This document shows, piece by piece, positions 17,198-25,959 of a stretch of 64,000 nt of DNA (the first letter of the stretch is position 1; every line of letters begins with the position of its first letter). Both the position numbers and the translations under genes were made by a program. This DNA is from Streptomyces olivaceus (GTDB lineage Bacteria > Actinomycetota > Actinomycetes > Streptomycetales > Streptomycetaceae), in NCBI RefSeq assembly GCF_000721235.1, contig NZ_JOFH01000003.1, positions 124,001 to 188,000 on the forward strand. Reading direction: 5' to 3'. Below the pieces are notes generated by a model that was given only the letters and a program-made list of their open reading frames with translations, was not told the origin of the DNA and did no database searches.

Positions 17198-19735
17198 ATG
17201 AGTGCAGGCGCCGAGGACGAGGGCCGGACGCCCGGACGGCTGACGGCCCTGCTGACCGACGCCTGCGCCCGGGCGATCGGCGCGGCGGACGGCCGGGTGG
17301 GCGGCGTGTACCTGCGGTCCCGCACGCCCGGACTGCTGCGGCTGGCCGTCCTCTCCGGACTGCCGGGACCGCTGTTCCGGCCCTGGTGGCGCCTGCACCG
17401 CGACAGCCGGTTCCCGGTCGCCGACGCCTTCCGGCGCGGGGTGCGCGTGCTGCTGCCGGACGCCGCCGAGACCATGCGCCGTTACCCGCAGTTCGCGGCG
17501 GGCCTCCCCTTCCCGTTCGGGTCCCTGTACGTGCCCGTCGCCGGGGCGGAGCACACCTACGGGGTGCTGACCGTGCTGCGCCCGGCCGCCGCGGACACGG
17601 CCGAACTGCTGGAGGGCGCCGACCGGATGGCGGGGATCGCGCAGGAGCTGGGCACCGCTCTGGACCGGCTGGAGGCCGGCCGGGAGGAGCCGGCGGTCGC
17701 CTGGGAGAGCGAGCCGCTGTGCGTCCGGCCGCCCGCCTCCGGCCGGCCCCCGCAGCGCGTCGGAAGCTTCGCGTGGGACCCGGAGACGGACTCCGTCACC
17801 CTCGACGAGCCGCTGCGCGCCCTGCTCGGTCCTGCGGTGGGCCCCGCCGTCCCGCTCCCGGCACTCACCGCCGTACTGGCCCCCGGCGACGGCCACCGGA
17901 TCGCGGCGGCGCTGCGCGAGACGGCCGCGGGCCGGCCGCCCCACCTGCCGCTGCACGTGCGGTCGGCGGACGGGGCGCCGCGTCTGGTGGAGCTGTGGCA
18001 GCCGCGGGGCGCGCCGCCCGCCGGCGGCCCGGTGCGGGGCGCCGTGCGCGAGTCCACCGCCGTGGCCGACGCCGCGGCCGACCTGCTGCCCGAGGGCGTC
18101 TTCTGCCTGGACCGGCTGGGCACGCTGGTGTACGCCAATCCGCGCGCCGCCGAGCTGCTGGGCCGGCCCCGGGCGGAGCTGCTCGGCCACACCCTGTGGG
18201 AGGCCGTGCCCTGGCTCGACCAGCCCGCCTACGGGGACCACCTGCGCGGCGCCCTGCTCTCCCCCGAACCGGTCCGCTTCCATGTCCGGCGCCCGCCGGA
18301 CGCCGGCCCCCGCACGGTCCCGCGGCCCTTCGAGGGCGACTGGCTGGCCACCTCCCTTTATCCCGGCCCGGACTTCCTGACGGGCACCCTCCGCCCGGCC
18401 AACCGGGTGGCCGACGCCTCCGCCGGGCTCACACCCGAACACGGGGCGCCGGAGGAGGAGTCGGGGGCGGGCGAGCCGGGGCCGCCGATCGTCTCGACCG
18501 CGCCGAGGTACCGGCCCATCGTCCTGGCCGTGGCCCTGACCGAGGCGGTCACCGCGCACCAGGTGTCGGCCGTGGTCTTCCGGGAGTTGCAGTCGGCTTT
18601 CGGAGGCCGCCGGCTCGCCCTGTACCTGCTGCAGGACCGGCACATGCACCTGGCGTGGGAGACGGGCTTCCCGCCCGGGTTCCTCGCACCCTTCAAGGAC
18701 GTCCCGCTCGACGCCCGGCTGCCCGGCGTCGAGGCGCTGACCAGCGGCCGGCCGCTCTTCTTCGACTCGATGCACGACCTGGCCGCCGCCTACCCGGAGA
18801 TGGCGCTCGACGCCGCGGAGGGTGCCCGCGCCTTCCTGCCGCTGATCGCCTCCGGGCGGCCGGTCGGCTCCTGCATCCTCGGCTTCGACCGCGCCCGCGG
18901 CTTCAGCGCCGAGGAGCGCTCGGTGCTCACCGCACTCGCCGGTCTGATCGCCCACGCGATGGAGAAGGCCCGCCGCTACGAGTCCGAGACCGCGCTCGCC
19001 CGGGGGCTCCAGGGCGTGCTGCTGCCCCGGCGACTGCCCGCCCACCCCCTGCTGGAGACGGCGGGGCGCTATCTGCCGGGGACGCAGGGCATGGAGGTGG
19101 GGGGCGACTGGTACGACGTGGTCGTCTCCGGGGACGGCATGGCCCTGGTCATCGGCGACGTCCAGGGGCACGGCGTGCAGGCGGCGGCGACGATGGGGCA
19201 ACTGCGCAGCGCCGTACGGGCCTTCGCCCTCGGCGACCGGCCGCCCGACGAGGTCATGGGCGGCGTCAACCACCTGCTGGCCGACCTGGACCCGGGCCTG
19301 TTCGCCAGCTGCTGCTACATCCGGCTCGACCCGGCCACCGGACGGGCCCGCGCGGCCCGGGCCGGTCACCCGCCGCCGCTCCTGCGCCACCCGGACGGGC
19401 GCACCGAGACGCTGGACCTGCCCGGCGGGGTGGTGCTCGGTGTGGACCCCCGCGCGGCCTACCCGCTGACCGAGTTCCTGGTGGAGCCCGGCGCCGTCCT
19501 CGCCCTCTACACGGACGGGCTGGTGGAACGGCCGGGCACCGACATCGACGAGGGCATCACCGCCCTGCGGCGGGCGCTGGGCGGGGCCGGCTCACCCGCC
19601 CCGCGTCCCGGCAGCCGTGCACTGGCGGGGGTGGCGGACCGTCTCGTCGTGAGCGCCCGGCACACCGCGGACCGCCGCGACGACATCGCCCTGCTGCTCG
19701 CCACCCGCCGTCCGGGGCCCGGACGTTCCAGGTGA
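17198..19735 (+). CDS. multi-domain SpoIIE-type PP2C phosphatase (GAF-PAS-GAF-PP2C)
   Basis: The ATG at 17198 (GAGGTGG upstream) gives 845 residues. An earlier in-frame GTG/ATG at 17111 would add a Cys/Arg-rich head without family support. An N-terminal GAF-like module (about 20-170) is followed by a PAS module (about 290-390, LPEGVFCLDRLGTLVYANPRAAELLG), a second GAF (about 470-610) and the PP2C catalytic domain (about 630-840). The catalytic domain has metal-binding aspartates in GGDWYDVV, IGDVQGHG and RRDDIALLLA. It would dephosphorylate a STAS antagonist in response to signals sensed by the GAF/PAS modules, switching on a stress sigma factor. Confidence 0.9.
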   Translation: MSAGAEDEGRTPGRLTALLTDACARAIGAADGRVGGVYLRSRTPGLLRLAVLSGLPGPLFRPWWRLHRDSRFPVADAFRRGVRVLLPDAAETMRRYPQFAAGLPFPFGSLYVPVAGAEHTYGVLTVLRPAAADTAELLEGADRMAGIAQELGTALDRLEAGREEPAVAWESEPLCVRPPASGRPPQRVGSFAWDPETDSVTLDEPLRALLGPAVGPAVPLPALTAVLAPGDGHRIAAALRETAAGRPPHLPLHVRSADGAPRLVELWQPRGAPPAGGPVRGAVRESTAVADAAADLLPEGVFCLDRLGTLVYANPRAAELLGRPRAELLGHTLWEAVPWLDQPAYGDHLRGALLSPEPVRFHVRRPPDAGPRTVPRPFEGDWLATSLYPGPDFLTGTLRPANRVADASAGLTPEHGAPEEESGAGEPGPPIVSTAPRYRPIVLAVALTEAVTAHQVSAVVFRELQSAFGGRRLALYLLQDRHMHLAWETGFPPGFLAPFKDVPLDARLPGVEALTSGRPLFFDSMHDLAAAYPEMALDAAEGARAFLPLIASGRPVGSCILGFDRARGFSAEERSVLTALAGLIAHAMEKARRYESETALARGLQGVLLPRRLPAHPLLETAGRYLPGTQGMEVGGDWYDVVVSGDGMALVIGDVQGHGVQAAATMGQLRSAVRAFALGDRPPDEVMGGVNHLLADLDPGLFASCCYIRLDPATGRARAARAGHPPPLLRHPDGRTETLDLPGGVVLGVDPRAAYPLTEFLVEPGAVLALYTDGLVERPGTDIDEGITALRRALGGAGSPAPRPGSRALAGVADRLVVSARHTADRRDDIALLLATRRPGPGRSR

Positions 19736-19823
19736 GCACGGTGTCCGGCCGGGCTCCGGCACACCGCCGCGGTACGGGGGGTGCCCCTCGCCTCCGGTGG
19801 CCCGGCAGTGTAGACATGGGCAC

Positions 19824-22571
19824 ATGGTCCGACTGATGGGTCGATCGGGAGAGCGGTCACCCCGTCGCCCCAGCGGCTCGCACGCCCGGCACCCCCGGGA
19901 CGCGGACCGGCCGCGACGGGGAGCGGGGGCGGTGCGGCACGCCTCGGCCCTGCGCTGGGCGCTGTCCGGCCGCAGCGTGGCCGGCCAGGTCTTCGTCATG
20001 AACGTGGTCATCGTGCTGCTGCTGGTGGTGGCCGCGGCCGTCGCGCTGGTGCTCCAGGTACGGCACGACAGCACGGTCGAGGCCCGCAACCGGTCCGTCG
20101 CCGTGGCCGCGACGTTCGCCGACTCCCCCGGCATCGTGGAGGCGCTGCGCGGCTCCGACCCCTCGGCGGTGCTCCAGCCCCGGGCCGAGGCGGCGCGCGA
20201 GGCCACCGGCGTGGACTTCGTGGTCGTCACCGACACCCGCGGCGTCCGCTACACCCACCCCAAGCCCGACCGCATCGGCAGGCAGTTCGTCGGGAACATC
20301 GGCCCGGCGCTGGCCGGGAAGACGGTGACCGAGGAGGTCGACGGGACGATCGGCCAGCTGGTGCAGGCGATCGTCCCGGTGAAGGCGCCCGACGGCACGG
20401 TCGTCGGCCTGGTGTCGGCCGGCATCACCACCGAGAACGTGGGCGGCGCCGCGGAGCGGCAGCTGCCACTGGTGCTGATCGTGGCGGGCGTCGGCCTCGC
20501 GCTGGCGACGGCGGGGACGGCGCTCGTGGCCCGGCGGCTGCTGCGGCAGACGCACGGCCTGGGTCCGCACGAGATGACCCGGATGTACGAACACCACGAC
20601 GCGGTTCTGCACAGCGTCCGCGAGGGCGTGCTCATCACGGGTCCGGACGGCCGCCTCCTCCTCGCCAACGACGAGGCGCAGCGCCTGCTCGACCTGCCCG
20701 CCGACGCCGAGGGCCGGCCCGTCACCGGGCTCGGCCTGCCGGACGACACGGCCGAGCTGCTGGCCTCCGGACGCGTGGCGACCGACGAGGTGCACCTGGT
20801 CAAGGACCGGCTGCTGGCCGTCAACCAGCGGCCGACGGACGTACGGGGCGGCCCGGCGGGCAGTGTGGCCACGCTGCGCGACTCCACGGAGCTGCGGGCC
20901 CTGTCCGGGCGGGCCGAGACCGCCCGGGAACGGCTGGACATGCTCTACTCCGCCGGTGTGGGCATCGGGACCAGCCTGGACGTGACGCGCACCGCCGAGG
21001 AGCTGGCGGAGCTGGCCGTGCCGCGGTTCGCGGACTACGTCAGCGTGGACCTGTTCGACGCCGTGCTGGCGGGCGGCCAGCCGCAGGAGGCGACGCCGCT
21101 GCGCCGCTGCGCGCTCGGCGGCATCAGCGAGGACGTGCCGCTCTATCCGGTCGGCCGGCAGATCCGCTTCGTGTCCTCCTCGCCGCAGGGCCGGGCCCTT
21201 GAGACCGCGCGTCCCCAGCTGACGCCGCGCCTCGCCGACGCGCCCGGCTGGCAGGCGCAGGACCTGGAGCGCTCCGCGCAGGTGGTGGAGTACGGCGTCC
21301 ACTCGCTGGTCGCCGTGCCGCTGCGGGCCGGCGCCCTGGTGCTCGGGGTGGTCTGCTTCTGGCGTTCCCGGCAGCCGGACGCGTTCGACGAGGACGAGCT
21401 GGCCCTCGCCGAGGAGCTGGTCGCGCGGGCCGCGATCTCCATCGACAACGCCCGCCGCTACACCCGCGAGCACAGCATGGCGGTGACCCTCCAGCGCAGC
21501 CTGCTGCCCCGCCGGATGCCCGACCAGAACGCCCTGGACGTCGCCTACCGGTACCTGCCCGCGCAGGCCGGGGTCGGCGGGGACTGGTTCGACGTACTGC
21601 CGCTGTCCGGGGCGCGGGTCGCGCTCGTGGTCGGGGACGTCGTCGGGCACGGGCTGCACGCCGCGGCCACCATGGGGCGGCTGCGGACGGCGGTGCACAA
21701 CTTCACCGCCCTGGACCTGCCGCCCGACGAACTGCTCGGTCTGCTCGACGAGCTGGTCGGCCGCATCGACCAGGACGAGCCGACCGACGACGGCACCGCC
21801 CCGGTGACCGGCGCGACCTGTCTGTACGCGATCTACGACCCGGCGTCCGGCACCTGTGCCGTCGCCCGCGCGGGCCATCCGCCGCCGGCACTGATCCGGC
21901 CCGACGGCGGTGTGGAGTTCCCCGAGGTGCCGGCCGGTCCGCCGCTGGGCCTGGGCGGCCTCCCGTTCGAGACGACCGAGCTGGAGCTGGCGGAGGGCAG
22001 CCGGCTGGTCCTCTACACCGACGGGCTTGTCGAGGACCGGCAGCACGACATCGACGTCGGTCTCGAACAGCTGCGCCGGGCGCTGGAGACGGCCGGCGAG
22101 ACACCCGAGGAGACCTGCCGCACCGTCCTGGACGCCCGGCTGCCGGACCGGCCGGGCGACGACATCGCGCTGCTCGTCGCTCGCACCCGCATGCTCGGAC
22201 CCGGCCGGGTCGCCGACTGGGAGGTGCCGAACGATCCGGCGGCGGTCGGCGAGGTGCGCTCCCAGGTCACCGAACGGCTGGCGGAGTGGGGCCTGGACGA
22301 GCTGGCGTTCACCACCGAGCTGATCCTGAGCGAGCTGGTCACCAACGCGATCCGGTACGGCGGCGAAACGGTCCACGTCCGGGTGCTCCTCGACCGCAGC
22401 CTGATCTGCGAGGTGTTCGACAGCAGCAGCACCTCCCCGCACCTGCGGTACGCGGCCATGACCGACGAGGGCGGACGCGGCCTGTTCCTCGTCGCGCAGC
22501 TCGCCGAGCGCTGGGGCACCCGCTACACGCCGGGCGGCAAGATCATCTGGGCCGAGCAGCCGATGCCCTGA
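19824..22571 (+). CDS. membrane sensor SpoIIE phosphatase with C-terminal HATPase
   Basis: A start at ATG 19824 gives 915 residues. ATG 19836 or GTG 19797 are possible, and none has a strong ribosome site. Two membrane helices (VMNVVIVLLLVVAAAVALVL and LPLVLIVAGVGLALATAG) bracket an extracellular CitA/DcuS-like sensor (about residues 80-210). PAS (about 250-350, EGVLITGPDGRLLLANDEAQ), GAF (about 370-530), PP2C (about 550-780, GGDWFDVLP, VGDVVGHGLHAA) and HATPase (about 800-910, ELILSELVTNAIRYGG, DEGGRGLFLV) follow. One polypeptide thus holds sensor, phosphatase and kinase activities for partner switching, probably responding to an extracytoplasmic ligand. Confidence 0.9.
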   Translation: MVRLMGRSGERSPRRPSGSHARHPRDADRPRRGAGAVRHASALRWALSGRSVAGQVFVMNVVIVLLLVVAAAVALVLQVRHDSTVEARNRSVAVAATFADSPGIVEALRGSDPSAVLQPRAEAAREATGVDFVVVTDTRGVRYTHPKPDRIGRQFVGNIGPALAGKTVTEEVDGTIGQLVQAIVPVKAPDGTVVGLVSAGITTENVGGAAERQLPLVLIVAGVGLALATAGTALVARRLLRQTHGLGPHEMTRMYEHHDAVLHSVREGVLITGPDGRLLLANDEAQRLLDLPADAEGRPVTGLGLPDDTAELLASGRVATDEVHLVKDRLLAVNQRPTDVRGGPAGSVATLRDSTELRALSGRAETARERLDMLYSAGVGIGTSLDVTRTAEELAELAVPRFADYVSVDLFDAVLAGGQPQEATPLRRCALGGISEDVPLYPVGRQIRFVSSSPQGRALETARPQLTPRLADAPGWQAQDLERSAQVVEYGVHSLVAVPLRAGALVLGVVCFWRSRQPDAFDEDELALAEELVARAAISIDNARRYTREHSMAVTLQRSLLPRRMPDQNALDVAYRYLPAQAGVGGDWFDVLPLSGARVALVVGDVVGHGLHAAATMGRLRTAVHNFTALDLPPDELLGLLDELVGRIDQDEPTDDGTAPVTGATCLYAIYDPASGTCAVARAGHPPPALIRPDGGVEFPEVPAGPPLGLGGLPFETTELELAEGSRLVLYTDGLVEDRQHDIDVGLEQLRRALETAGETPEETCRTVLDARLPDRPGDDIALLVARTRMLGPGRVADWEVPNDPAAVGEVRSQVTERLAEWGLDELAFTTELILSELVTNAIRYGGETVHVRVLLDRSLICEVFDSSSTSPHLRYAAMTDEGGRGLFLVAQLAERWGTRYTPGGKIIWAEQPMP

Positions 22572-22643
22572 CGGACCCGGGCGGTGGCCCCGGTCCGTAC
22601 CGATTCCGGTCCCGACGGGTGCCCAGTGCGCCGTTTTTCTGGT

Positions 22644-22656
22644 AGGAAACTTTCCT
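22644..22656. promoter_or_regulatory. palindromic operator upstream of the chitosanase gene
   Basis: AGGAAACTTTCCT is a perfect palindrome about 50 bp before the chitosanase start and is followed by GTCAGTG. Streptomyces GH46 chitosanase genes are known to be controlled by the ROK-family repressor CsnR through a GAAA/TTTC palindrome in this position. Assignment to CsnR is by similarity of position and pattern. Confidence 0.6.
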
Positions 22657-22704
22657 GTCAGTGCCCGGCACTCCCCCCACCCCCCACACCCGTCTGGAGA
22701 TTCC

Positions 22705-23547
22705 GTGAGGCACCCCCACACCGACCCGGCGCGCCCGGAAGGCACCTCGCGCCGTACCGTGCTCGCCATGGCATGCGCGTCCCTGGCGGCAGTACCCCTG
22801 TTCACCCCCTCGCGGGCCGCGGCGGCGCCCGCGCGGGCGGCGGGACTCGACGACCCGGCGAAGAAGGAGATCGCCATGCAACTGGTGTCGAGCGCGGAGA
22901 ACTCCTCGCTCGACTGGAAGGCGCAGTACGGCTACATCGAGGACATCGGCGACGGCCGCGGCTACACCGCGGGCATCATCGGCTTCTGCTCCGGCACCGG
23001 GGACATGCTCGACCTGGTGCAGCTGTACGCCGACCGCAGTCCCGGCAACGCGCTGGCGGGCTATCTGCCGGCGCTGCGCGCGGTGGACGGCACCGACTCG
23101 CACGAGGGGCTCGATCCCGGTTTCCCGGACGACTGGCGCCGGGCCGCGGAGGACCCGGAGTTCCGCCGCGCGCAGGACGACGAGCGGGACCGCGTCTACT
23201 TCGACCCGGCCGTGGAACAGGGCCGGGCGGACGGGCTGCGCACGCTGGGGCAGTTCGCGTACTACGACGCGATCGTCATGCACGGCAACGGCGGCGACGC
23301 CCTCGGCTTCGGCAGCATCCGCGCGCGGGCCCTGGGCCGGGCCCGGCCGCCGGCCCAGGGCGGCGACGAGGTGGCCTACCTGGACGCCTTCCTCGACGAG
23401 CGGGTGTGGGCCATGAAGCAGGAGGAGGCGCACAGCGACACCAGCCGGGTCGACACGGCCCAGCGCGTCTTCCTGCGCGCGGGCAACCTGGACCTCGAAC
23501 CGCCGCTGGACTGGCAGGTCTACGGGGACAGCTACCACATCGGCTGA
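22705..23547 (+). CDS. csn: secreted GH46 chitosanase
   Basis: The 280-residue precursor starts at a GTG and carries a twin-arginine-type signal (SRRTVLAMACASL) ending near residue 44. The mature domain is GH46. The proton-donor Glu65 lies in SSAENSSLDW and the base Asp83 in IEDIGDGRGYTAG, 18 residues apart as for Glu22 and Asp40 in the well-studied Streptomyces N174 enzyme. It hydrolyses internal beta-1,4 bonds of chitosan outside the cell. The palindrome at 22644-22656 suggests chitosan-inducible control. The gene is monocistronic, ending at a hairpin facing a convergent gene. Confidence 0.95.
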   Translation: MRHPHTDPARPEGTSRRTVLAMACASLAAVPLFTPSRAAAAPARAAGLDDPAKKEIAMQLVSSAENSSLDWKAQYGYIEDIGDGRGYTAGIIGFCSGTGDMLDLVQLYADRSPGNALAGYLPALRAVDGTDSHEGLDPGFPDDWRRAAEDPEFRRAQDDERDRVYFDPAVEQGRADGLRTLGQFAYYDAIVMHGNGGDALGFGSIRARALGRARPPAQGGDEVAYLDAFLDERVWAMKQEEAHSDTSRVDTAQRVFLRAGNLDLEPPLDWQVYGDSYHIG

Positions 23548-23602
23548 GCCGCCGACCGAACGGAACCACCGCCCCCTCGCCGGGGCCCGCCGGGCACGGC
23601 GC

Positions 23603-23640
23603 GGGCCGCGGAACCGGCCGTGTGCCGGATTCCGCGGCCC
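23603..23640. terminator. bidirectional hairpin terminator (chitosanase / CsbD)
   Basis: An 11-bp outer stem (23603-23613 with 23630-23640) encloses an inner CCGGC/GCCGG stem. It lies between convergent genes. Confidence 0.65.
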
Positions 23641-23664
23641 GTACGCTGCGGGGTGCGTGCCGAG

Positions 23665-23838
23665 TCAGCGCCGGAACGCGTCCTTGCCCTTCTCCTTGGC
23701 CTGCCGGACGTCGCCCTTGGACTGCTCGGCACGGCCCTCGGCCGTCATCCGCTCGTTGCCGACGGCCCGTCCGAGCACTTCCTTGGCCTTCCCCTTGGCC
23801 TGCTCCGTCTTGGCCCTGGACTTCTGGTTGTCGGCCAC
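23665..23838 (-). CDS. CsbD-family general stress protein
   Basis: The 57-residue lysine- and glutamate-rich protein starts at a GTG behind GAGAGGTG. It has the CsbD pattern: KTEQAKGKAKEVLGRAVGN, then AEGRAEQSKGDVRQAKEKGK. CsbD proteins are small helical bundles induced by general stress in many bacteria; their biochemical role is unknown. The nearby partner-switching genes make sigma-B-like control plausible. Confidence 0.88.
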   Translation of the reverse strand: MADNQKSRAKTEQAKGKAKEVLGRAVGNERMTAEGRAEQSKGDVRQAKEKGKDAFRR

Positions 23839-23991
23839 TGTTTTCACCTCTCGGCGTTGGCTTGCGATGTACTGCCCCTGCGGGTCGCCGTTCCCGGCGC
23901 CCTCAAACACGCGGATCGCGCCGGGGGTGGCCGGGGGAGCGCGGGGTAGGAGGACGGCGAAGCAGGTGTGTCGTCGACTCGGAGGAACGTC

Positions 23992-24138
23992 ATGGCCGGA
24001 GTACTGGACCGGATCAAGCAGTTCGCGCGGAGCCCGCAGGGGCGGCGGGCGGCCGACCAGGTGCGCCGCGCCGCCTCGGACCCGCGCCGGCGCGCCCAGG
24101 CGCAGCAGATGCTGCGGAAGTTCGGCAAGCGCCGCTGA
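23992..24138 (+). CDS. 48-residue highly basic peptide
   Basis: An ATG with a perfect GGAGGA six bases upstream opens a 48-codon frame starting MAGVLDRIKQFARSPQGRRA and ending MLRKFGKRR. About a third of residues are Arg or Lys, and the middle is predicted to be an amphipathic helix. The strong ribosome site and codon usage support translation. It resembles short Streptomyces hypotheticals with RSPQGRR motifs. A nucleic-acid or membrane-binding role is a guess from charge only. It is convergent with the MFS gene. Confidence 0.65.
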   Translation: MAGVLDRIKQFARSPQGRRAADQVRRAASDPRRRAQAQQMLRKFGKRR

Positions 24139-24157
24139 TCGGCTCCGGCCGGGCGCG

Positions 24158-25633
24158 TCAGTTCTGGCCCGCGTGGGTGTGGCTGTGGGAGGTCTCCGGC
24201 GGACAGCCCTCGTCGCCCTCTTTCCCGGGCCGGTCCCGGCGCCAGTCGCGGACCGCGACGGTCAGCGCGCACAGCATCGCGGCGACACCGCACCCCACCG
24301 AGAGGGCCACGGCGTCCTGGTAGTCCTCGTGGGTCTCGTTCAGGGTGAGGTAGAAGAGGCCGGGCAGCGCGGCGGTGCCCACGGCACCGCCCAGGCGCTG
24401 CCCCGTCTGCAGGGCGCCACCGGCCGCCCCGGCCATCCGCACCGGGACCTCGCGCAGCGTCATGGTGATGTTCGGCGAGATCACGCAGCCGCTGCCGAGG
24501 CCGCCGAGCAGCAGGGCCGGGGCGGCGAGCCAGGCGGCGCGGTCGGCGGGCGCGAGCCAGAGCAGCACGGCGGTCGTGCCGAGGCCCGCCATGACCGCGA
24601 CGAGCCCGCAGACCGTCAGCAGCCGTCCCAGCCGCTCGACCAAGCGGCCCGCCACGGCAGCGGCGACGGCCGACCCCACGGCGAACGGGGTCACCGCCAG
24701 GCCGGACATCAGGGGCGAGTAGCCCAGCCCGTTCTGGAAGAACAGCGCGAAGACGAGCCACACCCCGCTGAACCCGACGAAGTACAGGGCGGCGAGTCCC
24801 GCGCCGGTGGCGTAGCCGCGGGTCTCGGTCAGCAGCCGGGGGTCCAGGAGGGGCTCCCCGCCCCGGCGGGCGATCCGGCGCTCCCAGCGCGCGAAGGCGC
24901 CGAGCACCACGGCCCCGACCGGGAACAGCCACCAGGTCCTGGTCAGCCCGCCGCCCTCGGCGAGCACCAGCGGCAGCATCAGGGCGAGGATCCCGCAGCC
25001 GAGGAGCCCCACCCCCACCGGGTCGAGCCGCCCCCGCCCGCCTGGCTCGACCCGGGGCAGCAGCCGGAGGCCGAGCAGCAGCGCGACCGCGCCGACCGGC
25101 ACGTTCACGTAGAAGATCCACCGCCAGCCGGCGGGCCCGGCCAGGGCCAGGATCAGGCCGCCGACGACCGGGCCCACGGCGCTGGACACGCCCACGGTGG
25201 CCCCGAAGAGCCCGAACGCCCGCCCGCGTTCCGCGCCCCGGAACAGCTGCTGGATCAGCGCCGAGTTCTGCGGGGCGAGGCAGCCCGCGGCCACCCCCTG
25301 GGCGAGCCGGGCGACGATCAGCAGCCCGATCCCCGGTGCGGCGCCCGCCGCGGCGCTGAAGAGCACGAAGGCGGCCAGGGCGGCCAGGAAGACGCGGCGC
25401 CTGCCGAAGGCGTCGCCGATCCGGCCGGCGGTCACCAGGGACAGGGCGAACGCGAGGGCGTACCCGGACACGACCCACTGCACGGCCGCCGCCGAGGCGT
25501 GCAGCTCGTGTTGCATGGACGGCAGGGCGACGGCCACGATCGTCACGTCCAGCAGGGTCATGAAGCCCGCGACGAGGGTCACCCACAGGGCTCGCCACCG
25601 GTTGGGGTCCGTACCGTCGTCCGGACGCTGCAC
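24158..25633 (-). CDS. MFS transporter, DHA2 (EmrB/QacA-like) drug exporter
   Basis: The GTG at 25633 with GGGGAGAG upstream gives 491 residues. An open frame extends further upstream without membrane-protein character. The layout fits 14 membrane helices. The first is ALWVTLVAGFMTLLDVTIVA, with the family motif D1 (LDVTIVAVALPSM), then motif A GRIGDAFGRRRVF and motif C-like GPVVGGLI. It would export a drug-like compound in exchange for protons. The terminal HSHTHAGQN tail is short and histidine-containing. No regulator gene is adjacent. Confidence 0.88.
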   Translation of the reverse strand: MQRPDDGTDPNRWRALWVTLVAGFMTLLDVTIVAVALPSMQHELHASAAAVQWVVSGYALAFALSLVTAGRIGDAFGRRRVFLAALAAFVLFSAAAGAAPGIGLLIVARLAQGVAAGCLAPQNSALIQQLFRGAERGRAFGLFGATVGVSSAVGPVVGGLILALAGPAGWRWIFYVNVPVGAVALLLGLRLLPRVEPGGRGRLDPVGVGLLGCGILALMLPLVLAEGGGLTRTWWLFPVGAVVLGAFARWERRIARRGGEPLLDPRLLTETRGYATGAGLAALYFVGFSGVWLVFALFFQNGLGYSPLMSGLAVTPFAVGSAVAAAVAGRLVERLGRLLTVCGLVAVMAGLGTTAVLLWLAPADRAAWLAAPALLLGGLGSGCVISPNITMTLREVPVRMAGAAGGALQTGQRLGGAVGTAALPGLFYLTLNETHEDYQDAVALSVGCGVAAMLCALTVAVRDWRRDRPGKEGDEGCPPETSHSHTHAGQN

Positions 25634-25824
25634 GCGCTCTCCCCTCGTGGGACGGCGCGGAACGCGGTCGCCGCGCCTCACGCCTGCGTCACCCGGGACC
25701 GGGGGTTCAAACCCTCCGGGGCGCGACCGGCACCGCACCGGCACACGAGGCGGCGCGCGAAGACCCGTAGGGTGGGAAGAGATGAGCGAGCGGTACGGAG
25801 AGGCCAGCGGGCGGCCCGAAGAGG

Positions 25825-25867
25825 CCCATAAGCCGGGGACATGCCCTCCCATAAGCCGCCCTTATGG
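25825..25867. promoter_or_regulatory. CCATAAG direct and inverted repeats
   Basis: CCATAAG (25849-25855) and CTTATGG (25861-25867) form a perfect 7-bp inverted repeat with a 5-bp spacer. A further CCCATAAGCC lies at 25825-25834. These are candidate sites for an unidentified regulator of fprA. Confidence 0.35.
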
Positions 25868-25894
25868 CCTCATAGATCGGACCCGCGTACCGAC

Positions 25895-25913
25895 TTAGGC
25901 TTGCCTTAGCTTA
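25895..25913. promoter_or_regulatory. iron-box-like operator (DmdR/IdeR type)
   Basis: TTAGGCTTGCCTTAGCTTA agrees at 13 of 19 positions with the actinobacterial iron-box consensus TTAGGTTAGGCTAACCTAA. It ends 46 bp before the fprA start. TTAGGCTT is repeated at 25911-25918. Confidence 0.55.
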
Positions 25914-25959
25914 GGCTTCGCCGAGAGTCGATCTGTTACCGCTCGAAGGGAACCCCACC

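Larger units (their letters stand above)
25634..25959. other. divergent intergenic region between MFS and fprA, 326 bp
   Basis: No gene is supported. The fprA-proximal half holds a CCATAAG inverted repeat and an iron-box-like sequence. A T-arm-like stretch near 25711-25727 does not belong to a complete tRNA. Confidence 0.6.

Noticed and set aside
19857..22877. A 1006-codon open frame on the minus strand
   Set aside because: It lies opposite the sensor SpoIIE phosphatase gene and has the composition of a shadow frame.
25700..25735. GGGGGTTCAAACCCTCC, which looks like a tRNA T-arm
   Set aside because: No matching acceptor, D-arm or anticodon arm could be drawn within 90 bp upstream, so it is not a tRNA. 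It could be a chance match or a remnant attachment site, but no integrase or element is present.
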